Shown: positions 58,501 through 64,000 of the stretch, one piece after another
How positions within the stretch are numbered: position 1 is the first letter of the stretch
Layout: each line of letters opens with the position of its first letter
Assembly: GCA_964030785.1 (NCBI GenBank)
Contig: OZ034978.1
Location: 3,846,001 to 3,910,000, forward strand
DNA from: Siderastrea siderea
Lineage: Eukaryota > Cnidaria > Anthozoa > Scleractinia > Rhizangiidae
Direction: 5' to 3'
DNA: 64,000 bases
Made by a program: the position numbers and the translations under genes
Notes under the pieces: generated by a model
The model's input: the letters and a program-made list of their open reading frames with translations, nothing else
What the model was told of the DNA's origin: nothing
The model's database searches: none

Positions 58501-60681
58501 GATGGCTTCAGTTTCATTCTTCTTTTAAAATTCGATATCCTGCCACTTGCTTTGGAGTCTGAAACATGCACTTCCCTCGCTGTCTCCTCCATTTTTTTGA
58601 GGAAATTTTCATCCATCAATGCGTCCCCACTTGTATCAAAAAATGTGTCTTTGGCTATGGTGGACTTTGGAGAGTCTGTAGAAATGTCAGAGGTGAAAGA
58701 TAGATGATCAAAATCGTCATCATCATGAAATTCACCGTCGTTCCTTGCTGGCAGGTGTGATAAGACTCTTCTAAGATGGGTAATTAAAGCTGGGACTAAA
58801 TCTGCATTGAGAAGAGTTTCCAAAGCTGGTTCACTGTAGTAAAAGCAAGTCAATGCAGTCACAATCTTTTTTTCCAGAGACAAACACTTTCCTGAAGACA
58901 AGCTTTTCAAGAGCAGTTCAAGTGCACCGGATTCATGCACCCTTGCACGATTGACAGCTTCTCTGCAACAGAAGCACAGTCCTTCAACTGCCTTAACAGT
59001 GACATGGCCTGGTTCTTCTCGTTTCAGTTGCTGAGTCAAAGCTTGAATTCCCCCTTCACTGCCAATGCAAACACGCACATGGGAATGATAGGCTAAGTGT
59101 GCTAAAGACAATAATGCTGAATGCCTGACTTGCACACAGCCACTGTTGGCAAGCTCAACAATGTTTTTCACACCACCATAATCTTGAACTTGTTGTGCAA
59201 TTTCTCTGTTGCAGCTTTTAGTAAGTTCTGCCACCGTTCTAATGCAGCAGTTTACCAGTGCCGCCTTCTCAGACTTAAGCAGATCCATGATTGTTTTGAT
59301 AGCATCTAAATCCAACACTGCTTGCTTCCTCTCTGGAGTTGTACAGACCATTCTCAGTGCTCGTAACACAGACTGCTGGCAGTCACTGTCAGATGTCTTT
59401 GTTAGCAACTTGACAAGTTCAGGAATGATCCCTAGCTCTTCCATCACAAGAACACTGAGTTCATCTTCTGCTAAGTTTGCCAGTGCTCTACAGGTCCTAT
59501 TTAAAATGCTTGTTTGGTCTATCATCTTCAGCACAATAGCTGTTATAAATTTAATGAAATAATTTATTTTAGATTAGTAATGGTAATTGGACTGAATGGA
59601 GTACAATTCAGGGAGTAATCGGGTGAGTAATTTTTAATTGGCCGAGTGCGTTGCACGAGGCAGATTTGAAATTACAAGCAGGATTACCCCTGAATTGTAC
59701 GACATGAAGTCCAGTTACCAATTTATCATATCTACAGCAAAACGTGAGATTAGAAAATCTATGTGCCCTACAGGGATATATAAATTTTTAATTATCATTT
59801 GCTAGCAGAGGAGAAACAGCTACAAAGACAACCCATTTCAGTGCACCTGATTGATGCGAGCGCAGTGTAGTTGTCCAATTACAGCAATCCAACTACAAAA
59901 AGTTCAAATTGGACAGCTGTAATTGGACGCCTATGTGATCACCCTCGAATTATGTGCCAAATAGGCGCAGGGAGAACCAGTCACTATCAAGCATTTTGTT
60001 ATAGATACGATTAACATTGTTAATAAACAAAGCTAAGAAAATGTCACTTAGGGCTCACCCTTCAGGAGAATTGTTTGACTGGGGGGAAGTGGATTCTCTC
60101 GGAGATATACCATGTATAAATAATTATTATCTCTTATAACAAACTATTCAAATGAAGTATGGTTCAGCCAGTTTATTAACTAATGAAATGTCAAGTTATG
60201 ACCACAAAGTGGTTATGCAATCAATGAACAGTTATTTAATGTGGGTGGCAATTTTCACGAGTCAGCAATGTTTAATTAAGCTTTAATGATATATTATTAA
60301 TCACTCACCAAGAGAAGCTATGCCGTCCAATCTTCTTATCTAGAGAATAAAAATGAAGATAAAAGAAGTAAAAATAAAATAATTAAGTAAATTTTCGATT
60401 CTACACACACCAACCTCTCGTCTGCTTTCTTCTTCGCGAGCACAATTTGCCAGAACGCTTAGTGCCATGTCAGCGATTGTCTTATTCTGTCCCTGAATGA
60501 GAGCTAAAAGGCGCTTTAAACCACCTTTCAAACAAAACCAATGTACATTTTCTTTATTTTTGGTTAGCTTTGTTAAAGTTATCAAGGCCTTCTTAGTTTT
60601 GGAGTCCGATTCGAGGGTCAATTTCAAGATCAAACTCTCTATAAACTTGACGTCGACAGACGCCATATTGAAAATCCTCAA
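55515..60681 (-). CDS. ARMC5: Armadillo repeat-containing protein 5 (ARM-BTB adaptor)
   Basis: Four exons, minus strand: 60681-60415, 60339-60309, 59539-57454 and 56490-55515 (stop), GT-AG with matching phases (0,1,2). The likely start is the second Met (MASVDVKF, 60666), giving about 1114 residues; the first Met adds five. The N-terminal half is armadillo repeats, with units such as ALSVLANCAREEESRRE and ALANLAEDELSVLVMEELG, up to about residue 365. A Ser/Thr/Pro-rich linker follows, with further helical repeats near 590. A C-terminal BTB domain (from about 911, PHDVKFQIDNGNVVSAHKEI) ends the protein. This layout is that of ARMC5, which in mammals serves as a CUL3 substrate adaptor for RNA polymerase II and is a tumour suppressor in adrenal cortex. 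It is longer than the human protein (about 935 residues), mainly in the linker. The short second exon (31 bp) is easily missed. Confidence 0.94.
59579..59945. repeat. Inverted-repeat element in ARMC5 intron 2
   Basis: The word tggtaattggact at 59580 and its partner agtccagttacca up to 59720, with paired acaattcagg words between them, form a ~145-bp fold-back. A second small pair (gtccaattacagc and gctgtaattggac) follows to 59940. Decayed small transposons are likely. Confidence 0.6.
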
Positions 60682-60799
60682 TGCGCAGTGCTATCGAAAT
60701 CGACATCGGCAACGCGCATATACGTGTCCATGTCACGCGAGGTCACGCAATTTCTCTGGGAGACAACTTCGATTACTTCCATTTAGAAGCTTCCCTTGA
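60682..60799 (+). promoter_or_regulatory. Divergent ARMC5/PTER promoter and PTER 5' UTR exon
   Basis: ARMC5 starts at 60681 (or 60666) on the minus strand. On the plus strand a strong donor, TTGAG|GTAAGC, follows position 60799 and fits the acceptor TTTGATTGCAG ending at 61952, 26 bases before the PTER ATG. I infer a non-coding first PTER exon here and a shared promoter. No transcript evidence was available. Confidence 0.55.
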
Positions 60800-61952
60800 G
60801 GTAAGCTAAGGTCCCGGGGGTAAGGTTCAATGTGGGTACGCTTTTAGTTTTTATAGGGTAGTTTGGTTTGAGTGATTTCCAAGACTCGGCAATCGACTTC
60901 TCAGTGTGGTGTTACTCAAAGAATTAGCCTTACAATTATAAAAGAGGAATTACGGGAAGCCGTCCACATGCTGGCCCTCAGGGTGACGTGCTCATACAGC
61001 TCCTACGAAGTGGTTCTTTTGACTGTGACCGCATTTCTAAGTGACAAACCGAACTAATTGTTAATGTGCTAATTGCTAATGTGTTCTAACGAAACACCTT
61101 CTTTAGTCCCAGTCGGCCTTTTCGTAGCTTTTAATACTAAGAGGTTGAACTCAACCGCCTCCCCGAGGGTGGGGGTACTCAATAGGGTTCAAATACCGGG
61201 AGGCTTCGCCAATAGGTTACCTTTGAGAAACTGTGCCGGAAGGACTAAAAGTCCGAGGAAAAATATGGCAATCATAGGAAATTATTTCCATTGTTTTGGG
61301 GTGCAATTTTGCTATAGGAATATGAAAGGGGTGCCATTTTGGCAAAAATTAGTGGTTAATAGCCTGATGAAATAAGAATTATTAGAACCAAAGATTTAAG
61401 TAATTTAATTAACTGTCACCTGTGGTCTACGTACAAGGTAATTTAATTTCTTATTGCTATTATAAACTATTTGGTAGATATTATATAGATTTCTGCCTGT
61501 GATAAATATTTTACAATTTAAATTAATAAAATTGTTTCTGAAGTCTTATACTAAGGAATTTTAAATCTTAACTGCAAGTAACTTTAAATTGTAAGTGTCC
61601 CCTATTAGCAGAAATTCTAAATTCATTTTGACACTGAAATAAAGTTGTTACTACTATTATTATTTTATAAAAAGGTTAGGGTTAGAGCCTCTGGGTGGAG
61701 CCTCCCCATATAAAACTGTATTGAGTACCCCCCCCGGTCCACTTTCTGTCCTCTCTTTTCCCGCTTCCTTCCTCCCTCCCTTCCTTCCTTCCTTCCTTCC
61801 TTCCTTTCTTCCTTCCTTCCTTCCTTACTTCCTTCCTTACTTCGTTCCCATCCCCTTTACTCCCACATATTCCAGGGCATACAGGGGCAAATCACCAACC
61901 TTCTTCCCACTATGGTCCCATATGCCACACAGCATTTTTTATTTGATTGCAG
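60800..61952 (+). other. Presumed PTER 5' UTR intron with repeats
   Basis: Contains inverted words gcctccccgagggtgggggt (about 61160) and ttgagtaccccccccgg (about 61722) and a (TTCC)n run at 61760-61850. No coding exon is seen. Confidence 0.5.
61760..61850 (+). repeat. (TTCC)n microsatellite
   Basis: Imperfect tetranucleotide run. The Pro/Ser-rich open frame extending upstream from the PTER start crosses this repeat and is not part of the protein. Confidence 0.9.
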
Positions 61953-61978
61953 TTGTGACAAAGGTAACGAGTAAAGAA

Positions 61979-63969
61979 ATGGCATCAGGTAAAATCCAGA
62001 CAGTTCTTGGTCCTATTGACCCTAGTGCCTTGGGCCGCACACTCACTCATGAGCACATCAAGATGGACTACAAATGCTGCCTGAGACCACCCTGGAGAGA
62101 ATCTGATGCTGAGAAAATGACAAACTCTGAGTTTAACCTGACCAATGTGGGATGGATCCATCAGAACCCGTACAGTCACAAATTCAACTTAGCGCTGGGG
62201 GACGAACCCTTTGACGACATGGTGAAGGAACTGAACTTGTTTAAGCAGGAAGGTGGACAGAGCATAGTAGAAGTTACCACTATTGGCATACAAAGGGATG
62301 TGGAGTATCTTGCTAAAACTGCTTCTGCGACTGGCTTGAATATTATTGCTGGTACAGGGTACTATTTGGACCACTCCCTTCCCCCTGAAGTGAAGGTCTC
62401 ATCTGTGGAAGAGCTCAGTAAGGTTAGCATAGAAAATATAATTGATGAAATTGTTATTATAATTCAGTAAATTGTGATCATCCAGGTGAGTGTAGTCCTG
62501 AGAAGGACTGTTTGAGGTGACATTGACAGATGTTTCAACAATGTGAGTGGGAGTCATCATCAGAGTCAAGTGTCAACTTCCGCTCAAGTTGTCGAAAGGC
62601 CAGTCAATGTCACCTCAAACAGTCCTTCTCAGGACTACACTCACCCGGACGATCACAATTTACCAAATTATGATATGACTCCTGGGTTCAAACCATTTAC
62701 AGAAATTGTTATTACAGTGTAATTAAGAGTGATAGAAAGTGAGCAAACACGCTAGTGAATTTCCCCCAGGCCACTGTCCCGGAAAAGGAAAACAGAGTAT
62801 GAACATCAAGGTAGATAAAATCACAAAAGAGCCACAGGGTACCCACATGACCGGAGCTAATCTTGGTTTCTGTAGCATGAAGCAACTAGGGGTATTGCTA
62901 CTCCTCCTGGATGGGGTGCTAGTCCCTCACAGGGTTACCTCTAGCAGTACATAACTGGTACCCATTTATACACCTGGGTGGAAAGAGAGAAAGTGAAGCA
63001 ATTTTTCTGGTCTAGGGAAACAACACTATGGCGCGGACCAGGCCTTGTGCTAGCCTCCATCAGATCTGAAGACTAATGTGCTAATCACTACACCACTGTG
63101 CCCCACATGAATCTTGTCTGAGGTATAAAGAATTAGGCAAAGAAGAACGAAGAGTCTCTTCTTGTTTTTCTGGGTTGTTATGCTTGTTTTGCAGTGTTGA
63201 TTCCTAAAATGATGATATAAAGAAATCAGAAGAATAAGTGTCCTCAATCTGCTTAATTGTGTTTATGCTTTTTTGATTCCTGTGCATACCAACCATGTAC
63301 TTGTGCTTAAGTTACATTTAATTTAAACAAACTAAATTCAGTTTCTCATTTACTTATTAGACAATGGTCAAGGAGCTTACTGAGGGTGTTGCTGGCACAT
63401 CCATCAAGTGTGGTGTTATCGGAGAAATTGGCTGTTCGTGGCCGCTGACACCTGCAGAGAAAAAGTCCTTATTAGCTGCCGCTGCAGCTCAGTCCCAAAC
63501 TGGAGCCCCCTTAATCATCCATCCTGGACGGGATGAGGCTTCACCAATGGAGATAGTGCGAATTCTTCAAGAGGCGGGTGCTGATATCAATAAAACAGTG
63601 ATCTCTCATCTTGATCGCACTGTTTTTGATCGCTCAAAACTCTTGGAGTTGGCTTCCTCTGGGGTGTATCTGGAATATGATTTTTTCGGGATTGAACTGT
63701 CATATTACCAGCCCAATCCAGCACTTGACCCCATAAATGATGCACAGAGGATCCAGAATATCAAATTTCTGGCCTCAGAGGGTTATGCTGATAAGGTGGT
63801 CATTGCACATGATGTTCATACACGTCATCGGCTTGTCAAGTACGGTGGCCATGGTTACGCTCACATCCAAGTGAATGCTGTTCCAAAAATGTTGACGCGA
63901 GGGATTTCTCAGGAAGTAATTGACAAGATCCAGATTTCAAACCCAAAAACTTGGTTAACCTTCAAGTGA
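61979..63969 (+). CDS. PTER: Phosphotriesterase-related protein (N-acetyltaurine hydrolase family)
   Basis: Two coding exons, 61979-62422 and 63361-63969, joined in phase 0 (SVEELSK then TMVKEL), give 350 residues (human PTER 349). The start [11 protein letters not shown] is preferred because upstream codons cross the TTCC repeat and an intron acceptor. All metal ligands of the amidohydrolase barrel are visible: HEH in LTHEHI near the N-terminus, Glu in GEIGCSW, His in IIHPGRD, His in SHLDRT and Asp in AHDVHTR. The ending NPKTWLTFK is the usual family end, so the gene is complete. The mammalian enzyme hydrolyses N-acetyltaurine and related N-acyl amino acids; cytosolic location is expected. 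Substrate in this animal is inferred only. It lies head-to-head with ARMC5. Confidence 0.96.
62466..62672. mobile_element. Fold-back element in the PTER coding intron
   Basis: Arms of about 60 bp (starting gtaaattgtgatcatccagg, ending in its reverse complement near 62665) carry ggtgagtgtagtcctgagaa and its mirror, around a ~85-bp centre. It is a MITE-like element 40 bp after the exon 1 donor. Target duplication is not clear. Confidence 0.7.
62850..63110 (+). repeat. Degenerate dispersed repeat
   Basis: Holds the phrases tggatggggtgctagtccct, ggtacccatttatacacctg and gctaatcactacaccactgt, which belong to a common type of invertebrate dispersed retroelement tail with a tRNA-like end. It is decayed and lies in the PTER intron. 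Confidence 0.5.
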
Positions 63970-64000
63970 AAAGTTCATAGAAGTGATGTGATTGAGTTGG

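Noticed and set aside
60340..60414. C-terminal read-through of ARMC5 exon 1 (VGVCRIENLLN)
   Set aside because: The 31-bp exon at 60309-60339 restores an armadillo-like IRRLDGIASL in phase, so the read-through is intron.
61721..61978. N-terminal extension of PTER
   Set aside because: It crosses a TTCC microsatellite and an intron acceptor. MASGK at 61979 matches the usual family start and gives 350 residues.

Overview
This is a nuclear genome window from an animal, most probably an anthozoan cnidarian (a stony coral or a relative). The evidence is intron-rich genes with GT-AG introns, animal orthologues of SIRT4, ARMC5, PTER and TMEM116, and very dense fold-back repeats of a kind common in hexacoral genomes. 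The clade is inferred from repeat style and protein flavour. No search was run and no species is claimed. Most of the open frames that can be drawn in this DNA are not genes.

Left part (1-21.8 kb): no cellular gene is supported. Positions 1-9.96 kb hold a composite array built on a ~250-bp monomer (about 19 copies), with poly-G and poly-T tracts, two broken tRNA-derived modules, a 42-bp minisatellite and a nested CR1/L2-like retrotransposon fragment. From 10.6 to 16.8 kb there is a paralogous direct duplication, an inverted duplication and three decameric GGAACACCCC arrays. Here two small transposons can be proven, because the paralogous copy keeps the empty site: a 112-bp element with a 9-bp target duplication, and a 612-bp fold-back with a TA duplication. 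At 18.6-21.3 kb, minus strand, lies an internally deleted LTR retroelement with an open gag-protease-integrase-tail frame and a tRNA primer-binding site.

Middle part (22.5-36 kb): by matching splice sites and codon phase I reconstructed an eight-exon minus-strand gene (33.8 to 22.6 kb) for a protein of about 316 residues. It has an N-myristoylation-type start and I do not recognise it. Its introns carry a 1.1-kb near-perfect palindrome with a 7-bp target duplication, an 811-bp inverted repeat and several fold-back elements.

Right part (36.4-64 kb): four genes form two head-to-head pairs. TMEM116 (13 exons, minus, 51.7 to 36.4 kb) and SIRT4 (2 exons, plus, 52.0-53.4 kb) start 272 bp apart. 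ARMC5 (4 exons, minus, 60.7 to 55.5 kb) and PTER (plus, coding 61.98-63.97 kb) share an upstream region, and PTER probably has a 5' UTR exon ending at 60,799. SIRT4 is a mitochondrial NAD-dependent deacylase, PTER a metal-dependent amidohydrolase, ARMC5 an armadillo-BTB adaptor and TMEM116 an orphan seven-helix protein. They do not form one pathway; apart from the shared promoters their adjacency has no evident functional meaning.

Nothing here looks prokaryotic: no operons, CRISPR, plasmid or phage genes. Exon borders come from reading splice consensus and phase by eye and would need transcript support.
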